From assembly GCA_964550025.1 (NCBI GenBank), contig CAZJYI010000009.1:62001-126000 (forward strand): DNA of 64,000 nucleotides. The letters are read 5' to 3'. Made by a program: the position numbers and the translations under genes. Of this stretch, positions 63,980 through 64,000 are shown piece by piece; the stretch's first letter is position 1, and each line of letters begins with the position of its first letter. Under the pieces are notes generated by a model. That model saw only the letters and a list, made by a program, of their open reading frames with translations. It did not search any database and was not told the origin of the DNA. This DNA is from CAZJYI01 sp964550025 (GTDB lineage Bacteria; Verrucomicrobiota; Kiritimatiellia; UBA8416; CAYOBW01).

Positions 63980-64000
63980 TACTCGAATATGAATACCGCT

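Noticed and set aside
1..64000. tRNA, rRNA or complete insertion sequence
   Set aside because: No cloverleaf, rRNA segment, transposase or terminal inverted repeats with target duplications were recognised by reading both strands; a covariance-model scan would be decisive.

Overview
The window is GC-rich, densely coded bacterial DNA. I infer a member of the PVC superphylum, most likely Kiritimatiellota or a neighbouring lineage. The evidence is a metabolosome locus of sugar-phosphate type, several large secreted proteins with fibronectin/thrombospondin-like calcium repeats, a pseudopilin-like protein, many short intergenic palindromes, and heptanucleotide repeat arrays. No rRNA, tRNA, CRISPR array or complete transposon was found. 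Taxonomy is inference only.

Layout. 1-4.1 kb: end of a class-I deacetylase (cut by the window edge), then on the minus strand a lipoprotein, a SpoU/TrmH RNA methyltransferase and an alpha/beta hydrolase; a Cys-repeat secreted protein follows on plus. 4.2-13 kb (plus): a YyaL-type thioredoxin-domain protein, then a redox/oxygen-defence run of flavodiiron protein, orphan PTS enzyme I, a truncated rubrerythrin remnant, ferritin, a rubrerythrin-like diiron protein and DsbD, then a TIM-barrel isomerase. 13-23.4 kb (minus): M16 peptidase lipoprotein and a TetR-TolC-adaptor-RND efflux operon whose tail carries a Tat-signal TrmO/TsaA-like protein. 23.4-30 kb: a truncated outer-membrane phospholipase A, a P-loop kinase, a secreted protein interrupted by an in-frame TGA, a phosphodiesterase, a remarkable histidine kinase-CoA disulfide reductase-rhodanese fusion, and a secreted Pro/Ala-rich protein. 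30-40 kb: a 1,637-residue secreted protein of unknown function, a multi-pass membrane protein, an Fe-S protein, an exported O-methyltransferase, small lipoproteins and a gene remnant.

40.8-56.5 kb is the centrepiece: a bacterial microcompartment regulon. On minus, from a DeoR-family regulator downward: SDR, BMC-H shell protein, two EutN pentamers, CoA-acylating aldehyde dehydrogenase, two more EutN pentamers, an RpiB/LacAB-like isomerase, DeoC aldolase, aldose epimerase, zinc alcohol dehydrogenase, a second SDR, an NHS-family transporter and an FGGY kinase. Divergent on plus: PduS-like Fe-S reductase, PduT-like BMC-T and a cupin; a second, double-type BMC-T reads back toward the cupin. DeoC, the RpiB-like enzyme and the aldehyde dehydrogenase each carry an N-terminal amphipathic encapsulation peptide. 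DeoC plus RpiB is the hallmark of the bioinformatically defined 'sugar phosphate utilizing' (SPU) metabolosomes. The likely flow is transport, phosphorylation and isomerisation, aldol cleavage to an aldehyde plus triose phosphate inside the shell, then oxidation to acyl-CoA with electrons or cofactors recycled through PduS/PduT. The RpiB-like protein lacks the usual catalytic Cys, and no phosphotransacylase (PduL) is visible here, so substrate and cofactor economy remain open.

56.7-64 kb: a secreted beta-propeller lipoprotein, a decayed and an intact pseudopilin-like gene, a VapBC-type toxin-antitoxin pair with a near-consensus promoter, and three co-directional secreted proteins running to the window edge. 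Gene remnants (rubrerythrin, phospholipase A, a secreted protein, a pseudopilin) and at least six classes of short repeats in the spacers suggest a genome shaped by repeat spread and internal deletions.
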